Shown here one piece after another: positions 7,301 to 16,226 of a DNA stretch of 36,022 nt. Below the pieces are notes generated by a model. The model worked only from the letters and a program-made list of their open reading frames with translations, was not told where the DNA came from and ran no database searches. The position numbers were made by a program, and so were the translations under genes. Positions within the stretch are counted from its first letter, which is position 1, and every line of letters begins with the position of its first letter. Source of the DNA: Bacteroidota bacterium (lineage in GTDB: Bacteria > Bacteroidota > Bacteroidia > Chitinophagales > Chitinophagaceae); contig VBAT01000010.1 in NCBI GenBank assembly GCA_005884665.1, forward strand, positions 606,088-642,109, in the 5' to 3' direction.

Positions 7301-7843
7301 CTAAAATTTTACATATTTTTCGAGGAGTTGCCGATCGATGCCCTTTTGCCTGGCTTTCTTTGCCTGCTTTCGCAAAATGAATTCAAAAATGCTCATCCAC
7401 CCCGGCAGATTGCTCTCACTGATATCAAACAGCCAGGCCAGTGCTAATTTGTCTTTTGGAAAGCCATTCGGTTCGCAAAGCCCGTCTCCGGCAAGGCCAT
7501 ACCCCACCTGGAGGGATTGTTCAAATCCCCGGCTGGCAGGACGAAGTTCAACCCTGAACCTGCAAGGTTTACCACTCCTGTTACGAAATAAATGATGAAT
7601 GTTTGGGGCAGCAATAGCTGATTGTCCCGGTTGCAGGGCATTGATTTTTTTTCCCAGCCTGACCTGTACTTCACCTTCGATGCATTCAAAGGCTTCTGAA
7701 TAGGTTTTATGGTAATGTAAACCGACACCGCCGCCATTTGCCAATTCTACCTCCACCAGGGTATACTCGCCCTGTGTGTCTGCTGCTGTTTTAAGAAAAG
7801 TGACTGTATCCTTTTGTATCGGGTTATAGATTTTTCTTTCCAT
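7301..7843 (-). CDS. Cupin domain protein
   Basis: A protein of 180 residues with a single cupin barrel. The metal-binding pattern is visible: GVGLHYHKTYSEAFECIEG is motif 1 with two His and a Glu, and PNIHHLF with surrounding residues is motif 2. The C-terminal third is a helical extension (WMSIFEFILRKQAKKARQKG). I chose the ATG at 7843 (MERKIYNPIQKD) because the longer frame upstream would overlap the amine oxidase gene and its extra 25 residues do not look like cupin sequence. It follows the amine oxidase gene by about 50 bases on the same strand, so the two may be co-transcribed. Substrate unknown; the family includes enzymes and sugar-binding or regulatory proteins. Confidence 0.85.
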   Translation of the reverse strand: MERKIYNPIQKDTVTFLKTAADTQGEYTLVEVELANGGGVGLHYHKTYSEAFECIEGEVQVRLGKKINALQPGQSAIAAPNIHHLFRNRSGKPCRFRVELRPASRGFEQSLQVGYGLAGDGLCEPNGFPKDKLALAWLFDISESNLPGWMSIFEFILRKQAKKARQKGIDRQLLEKYVKF

Positions 7844-7892
7844 GCTCAAACATATACGAAATATTGATGGGAGAAGTTTCCTCAAACGAAAA

Positions 7893-9155
7893 TTAACTAC
7901 GCCGGATCTTGCGGACAACTTCTTTTCCGGTTACGAATGCCGCTTCAACAGTTCCCGGCGATTTGCCATCATATAAAGCCTCGCCAGCGAAAAAAAGAGT
8001 ATTGCCAACCGGTGTGTTCAATAGTCGACGGGCGTCACTTGTTCTTACCGTGTCATAACTGTAACCATAGAGGCTCAAAACGTCATTTTGCCAATTGAAT
8101 ACAAATGTCTCAAGGGCGTTGTCTTTTAGCTCTTCGAGCCCACAATCGAAAATAGAAGAGAGGGACAGGTATGCTTTTTCTAAAATTTCTTCATCGCTAT
8201 GATCAATCAATTGATCAGCTCTTGGACCACCCGCCCACCCGGTTAAAATTTTTTTCTTGTTGGGTAACTGTGTCCACCAGGTTGGAAAAATTTCATCACT
8301 AAAGACAAATCCCAGGTCCTCTTTCCAGAAACGTTGTTGGAAATGGATAATGACTTTTACAACGGCTCCCATCCCAATATCGTTAGCGGCCTGGATATAT
8401 TCATCTAACGGGGGAGTAAAATTGAGGGAATAGCGATGGGCGGCTTTTTGCAAGATGGTCATTGGCACCGTTACGATGAGTTTGTTACCCTCGAAGACCT
8501 GGCTGTCCGTAGTTGCGACCGTTACCTCGTTTTTTCCCCAATCAACCTGTTTAACGGTTTGATTCATTACTATACGGCAGCCTTTTTTCTCACAATCTTC
8601 TTTCAGGAAATTTAGCAGGGCGCCATAGCCCGAAGGAATGCGGAAAACATCTTTCTCTTCATGCGACCATTCATTGTATAACGAACGCACACTTGCTTTG
8701 TGTACATTCACCAGGTCAAATCCAGTCGCATAATTCATGGCATGTCGCCGGAGATCTGCATATTCATTTCCGGGAAAATAAGAGTTTAGAAAATCATCGA
8801 GAGACATGTCCGGTTTCACTTTTTTCATCTTCTTCAACAGTTCGCCCCATTCTGGTATCATTTCACTTTGTCCCAACAACGCTCCTTTTTCTTTACGGTA
8901 CATTTTTCCTTCGATGGCCACGTATTCGATGCCAGCCTCCTTAATCAGCTTTAGCGTTTCAGATTGGTGGCCATGAATGAATTCTGCGCCCGCTTCAACT
9001 ATGGAAGCAGAATCGTGTAATGGTTTGCTCCATACCCTTCCGCCCGGTCGGGAAGATGCTTCCAATACGATGACATCATAGTCATTGATAAGTTCGCTGG
9101 CCGCCATTAAGCCAGCTGCGCCAGCGCCTACAATAATTACACTATCCTTTTTCAT
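7893..9155 (-). CDS. Flavin-containing amine oxidase (FAD-dependent oxidoreductase)
   Basis: A 420-residue FAD enzyme of the monoamine oxidase/polyamine oxidase superfamily. The Rossmann dinucleotide motif VGAGAAGL is at residues 9-16, followed by the FAD-ribose contact IVLEASSRPGGRVWS and the EAGAEFIHG segment typical of the family. The C-terminal FAD motif LFFAGEALYDGKSPGTVEAAFVTG is intact. No signal peptide or C-terminal membrane anchor is seen, so it is probably cytosolic. The natural amine substrate cannot be told. A cupin gene lies directly downstream. The start ATG is the first in frame and fits the family N-terminus. Confidence 0.93.
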   Translation of the reverse strand: MKKDSVIIVGAGAAGLMAASELINDYDVIVLEASSRPGGRVWSKPLHDSASIVEAGAEFIHGHQSETLKLIKEAGIEYVAIEGKMYRKEKGALLGQSEMIPEWGELLKKMKKVKPDMSLDDFLNSYFPGNEYADLRRHAMNYATGFDLVNVHKASVRSLYNEWSHEEKDVFRIPSGYGALLNFLKEDCEKKGCRIVMNQTVKQVDWGKNEVTVATTDSQVFEGNKLIVTVPMTILQKAAHRYSLNFTPPLDEYIQAANDIGMGAVVKVIIHFQQRFWKEDLGFVFSDEIFPTWWTQLPNKKKILTGWAGGPRADQLIDHSDEEILEKAYLSLSSIFDCGLEELKDNALETFVFNWQNDVLSLYGYSYDTVRTSDARRLLNTPVGNTLFFAGEALYDGKSPGTVEAAFVTGKEVVRKIRRS

Positions 9156-9205
9156 ACTGAAAGTTCAGTAGAAACAATCTACACCAAAAAGCAGACTAAA
9201 AATTT

Positions 9206-9523
9206 TTAGAATGGGTCAGGGCCCGGTCCCGAATTGTTTTTCAATGCTCTTTCAATCCCTTTGCCGATAGCCAGGCTGAGCAGGGACTCCCTGTCAGAGT
9301 CTTTGTGTACCCACACGCAGGATGAACTGCGATTAACCTGCTTGATCTCCTGTGCAGGAAATACCGAGGGGTCATCTTTGTACGGCCTAATAGAGGCATT
9401 ATGAAAATCTTCTACAACATAGTAAGGATCCGAATGGTGCAAGGTTGCTGTGGCCTTAAAGGAAATTATTAAGTCTGAACCGGCCAGGGGAAAATCAAAC
9501 TGGATGTCGAACGGCTGTTTCAT
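9206..9523 (-). CDS. Hypothetical protein, 105 residues
   Basis: I do not recognise the family. The protein has no signal peptide or membrane segment, is mildly acidic, and has an alternating pattern suggestive of a small beta fold in its first half (FDIQFDFPLAG, LIISFKATATLHH, YYVVEDF) followed by a helix (ESLLSLAIGKGIERALK). It lies 50 bases upstream of the amine oxidase gene on the same strand. Coding is supported by the clean start, fair length and location between same-strand genes; function is unknown. Confidence 0.62.
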   Translation of the reverse strand: MKQPFDIQFDFPLAGSDLIISFKATATLHHSDPYYVVEDFHNASIRPYKDDPSVFPAQEIKQVNRSSSCVWVHKDSDRESLLSLAIGKGIERALKNNSGPGPDPF

Positions 9524-9645
9524 AGCTTAAATAGTTTTACCTTTTAAGCTTGCCTTTCGAATTTTATGCCAATCACCTCTCGCAACTTACTCCTGAAAAA
9601 AAATCAGGAAAAAAAGTCCTGGCAGAACAATAGCTGGTCAAATTT

Positions 9646-9831
9646 TCAGAAAATTTCATCCCTTTCTCTTCTTATTTCTTTTTTATTTTCCTCCGGCTTA
9701 ACCAGCTTGCCATCCGAGGTGTCAAGGGCAGGATCAGCTTCCCGGTTCTCTATCGCAACATAATTGATATGCTTATCTCTATTCGCTTCGGCAGGTACAT
9801 CCAGGTGCCGGTCTGTTTTTTTCTTTTTCAT
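9646..9831 (-). CDS. Small highly charged hypothetical protein, 61 residues
   Basis: The predicted protein starts MKKKKTDRHLDVPAEANRDK and is rich in Lys, Glu and Asp with few hydrophobic residues, so it is probably soluble and largely disordered. I chose the ATG at 9831 over an ATG 54 bases upstream because the longer N-terminus looks like non-coding sequence. Small charged proteins of this kind, often with a xVAIENREADP-like centre, are common in Bacteroidota, but I can name no function. It stands alone between two other minus-strand genes, with gaps of about 100 bases on either side. Confidence 0.5.
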   Translation of the reverse strand: MKKKKTDRHLDVPAEANRDKHINYVAIENREADPALDTSDGKLVKPEENKKEIRRERDEIF

Positions 9832-9935
9832 AATTACTTGTATGAGAATTAAAAATTGTTTGGAAAAAGAAGTTCCAGGAAACATATAGCGTTATTGAAC
9901 TTTATGCTCCCGGAACTTTTGGACTTTTCAACCGT

Positions 9936-10454
9936 CTATTTCATTTTTGTTTTTTGCCTGAGTACGGTACCATCGCTATCAAGTAATAGCTTTACTTTGG
10001 TATCGTCTGAAGACCTGGTCAGCACTACTTCATAACAAGTCCTGTCTTTTTGAAATTCCCGATTTACTTTACTGATGCTGTAGGATGGGAATTGCGTGTT
10101 AAGAGTAGTTGAAACTGATGAAGGCAGGGTTTTATAGTCCCTGACAACGTAAGCGGTACCAATCCAGTTTCCGTCGGCGTCGTACCACGCATAATAGGGC
10201 TCATTGTTCATATCAAACTGTACAACATAATCGCTTTCATCCATTGTTCTCCAACCGGCCAGATCCCAATCTACCAAAGGTTCTAATGAAGCATCATAGC
10301 GAGCCCACACCACGTTGGCTGCATTTGGATATTGATCAGAGAAGCTTGTCAGTGTTGCATCGTTTACTACAACCACGCCTGTGTCAGTTGCCCTGTAACT
10401 TGTTTCGCAGGCAGCCAATCCAACGACTGCCAGGACGATTAAAATCTTTTTCAT
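9936..10454 (-). CDS. PepSY-like lipoprotein
   Basis: A lipoprotein of 172 residues with signal MKKILIVLAVVGLAAC, where the lipobox Cys is residue 16. The mature part has two related halves of the PepSY-like/DUF2874 type: a helix such as SFSDQYPNAANVVW followed by strands with YVVQFDMNNEPYYAWYDADGNW, then TLNTQFPSYSISKVN followed by YEVVLTRSSDDTKVKLLLD. These domains are typically periplasmic and of unknown ligand. I chose the ATG at 10454 because it starts the lipoprotein signal; the frame is open for 20 codons upstream. The gene is transcribed away from the M48-like protease gene. Confidence 0.82.
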   Translation of the reverse strand: MKKILIVLAVVGLAACETSYRATDTGVVVVNDATLTSFSDQYPNAANVVWARYDASLEPLVDWDLAGWRTMDESDYVVQFDMNNEPYYAWYDADGNWIGTAYVVRDYKTLPSSVSTTLNTQFPSYSISKVNREFQKDRTCYEVVLTRSSDDTKVKLLLDSDGTVLRQKTKMK

Positions 10455-10666
10455 AATAACAGATTTTACAATTAAGTAATATATCAATGGAAGCTCTATA
10501 AAAAAATGCCACAACTATGCCAGCCCATACGTTGGCGATGCGGTCTTTTTTCCCTTCGATTTACATTAATTTAACAACTGACCATTAAATATCTACACAT
10601 GTACTTGATTTTATCATTCCTTTTGAATATGTTGGGGTATTTTTACCCATCCGATAAACTGTGTAA

Positions 10667-11290
10667 ATGAAACAAGCTATCCTTTCCGCAGCCTTCCTCC
10701 TGGCTGTTGTCCACCTGAGTTTTGCCAAAGCTCATTTTTCTAATCAAGCCATTGGCGATAAAGAAAAAGTTTTTGCTGATTCTTCGTTACTGCAAGGGGA
10801 AATAAATCCTGAAATGCTCACAGAGGTAATGAATGCAATTGGACTTCACCAGGACATTGAATTAAAGAAAGCAAACGTGCTTAATATTGAGGCCTCCGTT
10901 TCTCACGGCAAACGATATGTTCTATACAACCCCGAATTTATCGCATGGATCAGCAAGCTTACAAAAAGCAAGTGGGCCGCTATGGCATTGCTTGCGCATG
11001 AAGTGGGACATCATCTCAACGGTCATACGTTGAAAAAAGGCGGAAGTAAACCGGCCCTGGAGCTGGAAGCCGACGAGTTCGCCGGTTTCATCCTGCACCG
11101 GCTGGGTGCATCGCTGGAGGAATCGCAGGAAGTGATGAAATATATAGCTCGTCCCGAAATAACCAATACACATCCAGCAAGAGCTTCACGGATGCTTGCG
11201 ATACAAAGCGGCTGGAATAGGGCTATTGATAATACGGCTACAATTGCCAAAGGAGAATCTTTGCCGCTTCACATAAATACAGGTAACTAA
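10667..11290 (+). CDS. Secreted M48-like zinc metallopeptidase
   Basis: A 207-residue protein with a signal peptide ending near LSFAKA. The catalytic helix LLAHEVGHHLNGH holds HExxH with both zinc His and the general-base Glu, and ELEADEFAGFIL supplies the third, Glu, ligand and the conserved Asp of the M48 family; HPARASRM downstream is also typical. It lacks the four membrane helices of HtpX, so it is a soluble periplasmic or secreted member rather than a membrane protease. The upstream spacer holds TATTTTTA about 27 bases before the ATG, close to a -7 box. Substrates unknown. It points toward dapB and is unlikely to be linked to it. Confidence 0.88.
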   Translation: MKQAILSAAFLLAVVHLSFAKAHFSNQAIGDKEKVFADSSLLQGEINPEMLTEVMNAIGLHQDIELKKANVLNIEASVSHGKRYVLYNPEFIAWISKLTKSKWAAMALLAHEVGHHLNGHTLKKGGSKPALELEADEFAGFILHRLGASLEESQEVMKYIARPEITNTHPARASRMLAIQSGWNRAIDNTATIAKGESLPLHINTGN

Positions 11291-11345
11291 AAGTTGCATG
11301 GCATCTTACCTCGCGTGAAGGCAGTCGGCGGGATATTTATCAGCC

Positions 11346-12062
11346 TTAGAGATGAAGCACGTCCTTCATTGTGAAAATACCTTTTTTATCCCTGATGAAT
11401 TCTGCAGCCAGTACTGCGCCGGCGGCGAAGCCAACCCGGTTATGAGCCGTGTGAACGATCTCTATATCGTCGATAGGAGAAACATATTTGACACTGTGTG
11501 TGCCTGCTGCAGGATCAATTCGCTGGCTGACGATGGACAGTTCATCCGCGCTGTTGCTTTCATGATTCACCCATTTTTTTTTATACGGTAGCAGTTCCAT
11601 GACCTGTTCGGCCAGCGTGATAGCGGTACCGCTGGGTGCATCTTTTTTTGCCGTATGATGTGTCTCTTCCAACCGGACTTTATAGTCGGGATGGGATGAC
11701 ATCAATGAAGCCAGTCTTTTATTTATTTCAAAAAAAATATTGACGCCGATGCTGAAATTGCTGGTGTGAATAAAGCTCCCGTTCTTTTCCTTGCAATACT
11801 TTTTTATTTCATCCAGTCTTTCCGTCCAGCCGGTTGAACCACAAACAATGGGAGTATCCCATTCAATGGCTTTTTTTACATTATCATAAGCACTATGCGG
11901 GCCCGTGAACTCGATCGCAACATCAGCTTTTGAAAGATTTTCCCTGGTAAAATCGGGAAGATTGTTTTCATCTATTATTAAAACAATGGAGTGATTACGT
12001 TGCACAGCCACTTCTTCAATCGCTTTTCCCATTTTTCCGTAACCGATCAGTGCAATATTCAT
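11346..12062 (-). CDS. dapB: 4-hydroxy-tetrahydrodipicolinate reductase
   Basis: DapB reduces 4-hydroxy-tetrahydrodipicolinate with NAD(P)H in the lysine and diaminopimelate pathway, in the cytosol. The protein has 238 residues, a little short of the 270 of E. coli DapB but normal for Bacteroidota. The nucleotide-binding GYGKMGKAI is at the N-terminus; the catalytic and substrate segment reads EETHHTAKKDAPSGTA with the conserved His-His, Lys and SGT. Start is taken at ATG 12062 (MNIALIGYGKMG), because the nine extra upstream codons do not fit the family. The CAAATGTA at 12087-12094 is a reversed -7 box. It is the last gene of the parA-parB-DUF5683-dapB block, an order I recall as common in this phylum. 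Confidence 0.95.
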   Translation of the reverse strand: MNIALIGYGKMGKAIEEVAVQRNHSIVLIIDENNLPDFTRENLSKADVAIEFTGPHSAYDNVKKAIEWDTPIVCGSTGWTERLDEIKKYCKEKNGSFIHTSNFSIGVNIFFEINKRLASLMSSHPDYKVRLEETHHTAKKDAPSGTAITLAEQVMELLPYKKKWVNHESNSADELSIVSQRIDPAAGTHSVKYVSPIDDIEIVHTAHNRVGFAAGAVLAAEFIRDKKGIFTMKDVLHL

Positions 12063-12086
12063 GTATTGGTGATTTTTATCCGGCCA

Positions 12087-12094
12087 CAAATGTA
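12087..12094 (-). promoter_or_regulatory. Candidate -7 element for dapB
   Basis: Read on the minus strand this is TACATTTG, a match to TAnnTTTG, 25 bases before the dapB start. No -33 match was seen, and dapB may also be transcribed from upstream genes. Confidence 0.3.
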
Positions 12095-12107
12095 ATTATA
12101 AAGATGC

Positions 12108-12785
12108 TCAGAAATTGGCTGTTGGCAAAAGAGGCCGGGGGTTGATATTCTTGCCGATATTAAAAACAACACTTAATCCCGTAGTGCCGGCCATCCTGCT
12201 TTTGCCAGGTTTGAAACGCATGCTAAGATCGGGGCTTACATCAAAAGCCTTCAGGTGGGCATCTACCGCTGCATCGGCGACGTTAAGGCCCCAGAGTACA
12301 ACAAAAACGAGAGCAGAATAGTCAATATCGCGGCGGAATGAGTCGCGGTAATATTTTAATGTTTGCAATGAATAACGTTCCAGTGGATGTTTTATCTTGA
12401 AATAATCAGCAGAATCGGCAAGAGTAGCATTTGGCTGCGATGCTTTGTACATGGCCTGGTAAGCAAAACGGGTATCCCTGTAATTAGTGAGGTTATAAAA
12501 AAATATCGCTCCCGACACGCCTAATGCACCATAAACAATGGGCAGCTTCCAGTATTTTTTGTTATAGATCTGTCCCAGGCCAGGCAATATCGCCGAACGG
12601 ATGGCGGCAGTTTTTGGATTATATACCCTGACTTTTTTTTCAACGCCTTTACTGGTGGAGTCTACGGTTACCGTGGTAGTTTTCGAAGGTTCTATCGATA
12701 CTATTTTTTCTTTTTCCTGCGAAAAAGCAATAGTTACGACCAGCAATGCGACGAGTGAAAGAAAAGATTTTTTTGATGCTCTCAT
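12108..12785 (-). CDS. DUF5683 domain protein
   Basis: A 225-residue membrane or envelope protein of the DUF5683 family. A signal peptide (KKSFLSLVALLVVTIAFSQ) is followed by a low-complexity Ser/Thr/Val stretch and then the family core: AAIRSAILPGLGQIYNKKYWK, a hydrophobic segment (VYGALGVSGAIFFYNLTNYR), RYSLQTLKYYRDSFRRD and a second hydrophobic segment ending NVADAAVDAHLKAFDVS. The ATG at 12785 gives the signal peptide; a longer frame would overlap parB. It lies about 30 bases downstream of parB on the same strand and 46 bases upstream of dapB. The function is not established; the neighbourhood with parAB is conserved in the phylum, as I recall. Confidence 0.88.
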   Translation of the reverse strand: MRASKKSFLSLVALLVVTIAFSQEKEKIVSIEPSKTTTVTVDSTSKGVEKKVRVYNPKTAAIRSAILPGLGQIYNKKYWKLPIVYGALGVSGAIFFYNLTNYRDTRFAYQAMYKASQPNATLADSADYFKIKHPLERYSLQTLKYYRDSFRRDIDYSALVFVVLWGLNVADAAVDAHLKAFDVSPDLSMRFKPGKSRMAGTTGLSVVFNIGKNINPRPLLPTANF

Positions 12786-12816
12786 TGTATAGATACTCCG
12801 CGAAATAGAACCTGCT

Positions 12817-13734
12817 TTAATCAACTTTTACATCCAATTGCCCGAGTATCTTGTTCAACTCCTCCTGGGAATAGTAGTCAATAATGATCTGGCCGCTTCC
12901 ATTCCTGCTATTCTTCAATTTTACCCGGGTGCTGAAATGCGATGCTAAATTATCTTCTATTCGCTGGTACGCCGGGGGCAATATGCTTTTTGAAGTTTTT
13001 TTAACAGCACCGGTTTGTTTGTACAAATTCCGCACCAGCGCCTCGGTTTGTCGTACGGACAGTCCTTTGTCTTTTATCTCGCCAAAAATATAAAGCTGCT
13101 TGTCGATCGTATCTACATTGATCAGGGCACGGGCATGTCCCATGCTCAGTTCCCCGTTGCGGACGGCCAATTGAATATCAGGTGGCAGTTTGAGCAGGCG
13201 GATAAAATTGGCTACGGTACTGCGATCTTTACCCATTCTTTCAGCTACTTGTTCCTGGGTATAATCCAGTTCTTCCATCATTCGTTTGTAACTTAACGAG
13301 ATCTCCATTGCATTGAGATCTTCTCTTTGCAGGTTTTCAAGCAATGCCAACTCGAGCAGTTGCGCATCATTGGCCTGGCGTATGTAAGCAGGAATATCTG
13401 TAAGTCCCGCCAGTTTCGCGGCTTTCCAGCGGCGTTCCCCGGCGATCAACCGGTACCTGCCCGATGCCAGTTTAGTGACAGTAACAGGTTGAATGATATC
13501 ATGTATCCTGATGGATTCGGCCAGTTCATTTAACGCCTGTTCATCAAAATCCCGCCGGGGCTGCTTGGGATTTGTTTCAATTTCGTCAACCGGTATTCGA
13601 TTGATGCCTGTCGCGTTTTCGACAACAGCCGATTTTAAATTACCAGTGGTTGTCTTCAGGTCGGTATCGATACTTTGTAACAAGGAGCGGATACCTTTGC
13701 CAAGAGCTTCTTTATTTTGTTTGGGGTTCTGCAT
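12817..13734 (-). CDS. parB: Chromosome partitioning protein ParB (CTPase)
   Basis: ParB of 305 residues, which binds centromere-like parS sites and slides as a CTP-dependent clamp to load the segregation machinery. The N-terminal ParB/Spo0J box is clear: IETNPKQPRRDFDEQALNELA, then LIAGERRWKAAKLAG with the CTP-binding GERR. The central domain has NLQREDLNAMEISLSYKRM and the HTH QEQVAERMGKDRSTVANFIRLL. The C-terminal dimerisation region is shorter and ends in a charged segment. Its partner parA lies upstream with a 194-base gap that holds no other gene. I did not see a canonical parS sequence in the window. Confidence 0.95.
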   Translation of the reverse strand: MQNPKQNKEALGKGIRSLLQSIDTDLKTTTGNLKSAVVENATGINRIPVDEIETNPKQPRRDFDEQALNELAESIRIHDIIQPVTVTKLASGRYRLIAGERRWKAAKLAGLTDIPAYIRQANDAQLLELALLENLQREDLNAMEISLSYKRMMEELDYTQEQVAERMGKDRSTVANFIRLLKLPPDIQLAVRNGELSMGHARALINVDTIDKQLYIFGEIKDKGLSVRQTEALVRNLYKQTGAVKKTSKSILPPAYQRIEDNLASHFSTRVKLKNSRNGSGQIIIDYYSQEELNKILGQLDVKVD

Positions 13735-13928
13735 GAAAGCAACGGGATTTTAGCGATAAGCTACCGGTATTAATTTATCCAATCCCGGCACTTTTGCTGA
13801 TCGATATCTTTTAAATTTAAATCCTCGCAAAATTAACCTCATTTGTGTTTCCGAAGCTGTATTTTTCCTTTGATGGCATCAAACGCCGGCGAATTGATGA
13901 CAATCAATCCTCCTGCAATTTCCGAAGC

Positions 13929-14732
13929 TCAAAGCTCGAGCACCCGTTCTTCGTTTTTGATCTTCGTCAGGTCGTTTTTCTGGAGTATTTCTTTGGCCAG
14001 ATTAAGATAATTCATCGAACCCTTGCTATTGGCGTCATACAGGATTACTGGTTTGCCTACGCTGGGAGCTTCGGCCAGCCGCGCATTACGATGGACGATA
14101 GTGCTGAATACCATGTCTTCAAAATGCCGGCGAACTTCGCTGACCACCTGGTTGCAGAGTCTTAAGCGGCCATCATACATGGTCATCAAAATTCCTTCGA
14201 TAAGCAAGGCGGTATTCAACCTGCTCTGGACGATCTTGATCGTGTTCAATAATTTTCCCAATCCTTCCAGGGCAAAGAACTCGCATTGAACAGGCACGAC
14301 GACCGAATCGGCTGCAGTCAATGCGTTTACGGTTATCAGGCCCAGGGAAGGTGAACAATCGATGATGATGAAATCATAATCATCCCGCAAAGGCTCCAGG
14401 ATATTCTTCAAAACCATTTCCCGGTTGGGATAGTTGATCATTTCTATTTCCGCACCCACCAGGTCAATATGCGAGGGGAGAAGGTCGAGGTGGGGTATTT
14501 CGCTTTTGAGCACCACATCTTTTGCCTTCACTTCGCTAACCATGCAATCATAAAGGCTTTGAGTAATATTATGAAGATCGAAACCGACGCCGGTCGTACT
14601 GTTGGCCTGCGGATCACCGTCTACCAGCAGCGTCTTGTATTCCAACACAGCAAAACTGGCTGCCAGGTTGATGGCTGTCGTGGTTTTGCCTACACCCCCT
14701 TTCTGATTTGCGACTCCGATGATTCTTGCCAT
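13929..14732 (-). CDS. parA: Chromosome partitioning ATPase ParA (Soj)
   Basis: ParA of 267 residues, a Walker-type ATPase that drives segregation of ParB-parS complexes along the nucleoid. The deviant Walker A motif KGGVGKT is at residues 11-17 with the signature Lys, the A' motif [11 protein letters not shown] follows, and Walker B reads [12 protein letters not shown]. The rest ([33 protein letters not shown]) is typical of chromosomal Soj proteins rather than plasmid ParA. The upstream region holds a possible -7 box on the minus strand (14795-14802). parB follows downstream on the same strand. Confidence 0.96.
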   Translation of the reverse strand: MARIIGVANQKGGVGKTTTAINLAASFAVLEYKTLLVDGDPQANSTTGVGFDLHNITQSLYDCMVSEVKAKDVVLKSEIPHLDLLPSHIDLVGAEIEMINYPNREMVLKNILEPLRDDYDFIIIDCSPSLGLITVNALTAADSVVVPVQCEFFALEGLGKLLNTIKIVQSRLNTALLIEGILMTMYDGRLRLCNQVVSEVRRHFEDMVFSTIVHRNARLAEAPSVGKPVILYDANSKGSMNYLNLAKEILQKNDLTKIKNEERVLEL

Positions 14733-14894
14733 TAGAAATTTATTTAAACTGAATTTATAGGTAACGGTAAAATTGTAACCTGTTGATAAAACGACAAAAT
14801 TAAGTTTTGCCCATTTTACAGCCAGTTTTGGTAAAATAAGGAGTTGCTAAAAAAGCATTTATAACAGGCTGACATTTAATTTTGAGCTTTATTT

Positions 14895-16122
14895 ATGAGA
14901 AACACTCCTTTTTGGTGGATATTGATCGGGCTTATGGTCCTGCTGGATTTTTACGTTTTCCAGGCAGTGAAAGTGATTGCTCATTCAGCCACCGGCAGAA
15001 CACGAACCATCATCTTTGCCACCTACTGGACAATATCAGTTGTTGCGATACTGGTATTGCTTATCCTGCCTTACCTCCAGTTCCAGCACCAGTCCAAGTT
15101 TTTCCGGAGCACCATATTTGCCGTTATTATCGGGTTGTTTTTTGCCAAACTGATAGGAGCCATTTTTTTCCTGATAGATGATCTTCGACGATTGATACAG
15201 TGGGTGGCTGGCAAACTCTTTTTTTCGAATACCGACGGCGCCGAATTACAAAAGGGAGATAAGATCTCGCGGTCTGTATTTTTAAGCTGGTTTGTTCGGT
15301 TCTCTCCTCTATGGCTTTGGCAACAAATACAGGTACCATATAAAAAGGATCCCGCTGGCCTTCGACAATTTGCCTGTCTCTTTTAAAGGACTTAAGATTG
15401 TTCAGATCTCGGACATTCATAGCGGAAGCTTTACTGATAAGAAAGCAGTGATGCACGGAGTAAATATGATCATGAACGAAAAGCCGGACCTCATCCTGTT
15501 TACCGGTGACCTGGTCAATAATACCTCCGAAGAAATGAATGACTACATGGATGTTTTCAGTAAACTCAATGCACCAATGGGGGTTTATTCCACCCTCGGC
15601 AATCATGACTACGGAGACTACACGCATTGGAACAGCCGCGAAGAAAAAGTAGCCAATCTTGAAAAGCTGAAACATATCCACAGCGAACTGGGATGGCGAC
15701 TATTGATGAATGAACATGTCGCCCTGGAGAAAGGAGAAGATAAAATAGCATTGATAGGGGTGGAAAACTGGAGCGCTAAGGCCAGTTTTAAAAAATATGG
15801 CGATCTGAAAAAAGCGTACGATGGGTCGGCTCCTTATCCTTTCAAGATATTAATGAGTCACGATCCGTCTCACTGGGATGCGGAAGTCCGGCGGTCTTAC
15901 GGGGATATTGACCTGATGTTGTCGGGACATACCCATGGCATGCAATTCGGAATTGAGATACCTGGTTTCAAATGGAGCCCGGTGCAATATGTTTACAAAC
16001 AATGGGCAGGGTTGTACCAGGAAGGCGCACAAAAGCTCTATGTCAACAGGGGCTACGGCTTTATCGGCTACCCCGGCCGGGTAGGTATATTACCCGAAAT
16101 AACGGTATTCGAACTCGCCTGA
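14895..16122 (+). pseudogene. Membrane metallophosphoesterase split by a frameshift
   Basis: The N-terminal part (from ATG 14895) encodes several membrane helices and runs to the segment DKISRSVFLS at about 15287, after which the frame leaves the family sequence and ends at 15386. The family sequence goes on in another frame from about 15292 (FGSLLYGFGNKYRY) to 16122. The catalytic domain is complete: ISDIHSGSF, FTGDLVNN, TLGNHDYGDY, LMSHDPSHW and LSGHTHGMQFG supply the usual metal ligands. Homologues I recall have about ten residues (of the type QLALGLAAIP) between FLS and F(G)SLLYG; only seven bases are present here, consistent with a 23-nt deletion. A TTG at 15292 could start the catalytic part alone, but without its membrane anchor. 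A real mutation and an assembly error cannot be told apart here. Confidence 0.82.
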
Positions 16123-16226
16123 GCAAGATTTTCGCTGCGCCATCGTTATAATTAAACTTATTTTTCAAAAACCGGTCTCATTGTCTATGCCTGAAACCCG
16201 CAGCCCCAAACCGATATAAACTGCTA

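Noticed and set aside
10244..10456. Plus-strand frame opposite the PepSY-like lipoprotein gene
   Set aside because: It is antisense to a clear lipoprotein gene and its predicted protein has no family features.
13735..13928. Extra small gene between parA and parB
   Set aside because: Frames in this gap are short, without a plausible start or protein-like composition; those extending into parA are antisense shadows.
12108..14894. parS site near parAB
   Set aside because: By eye I saw no TGTTTCACGTGAAACA-like palindrome in this region or the rest of the window.
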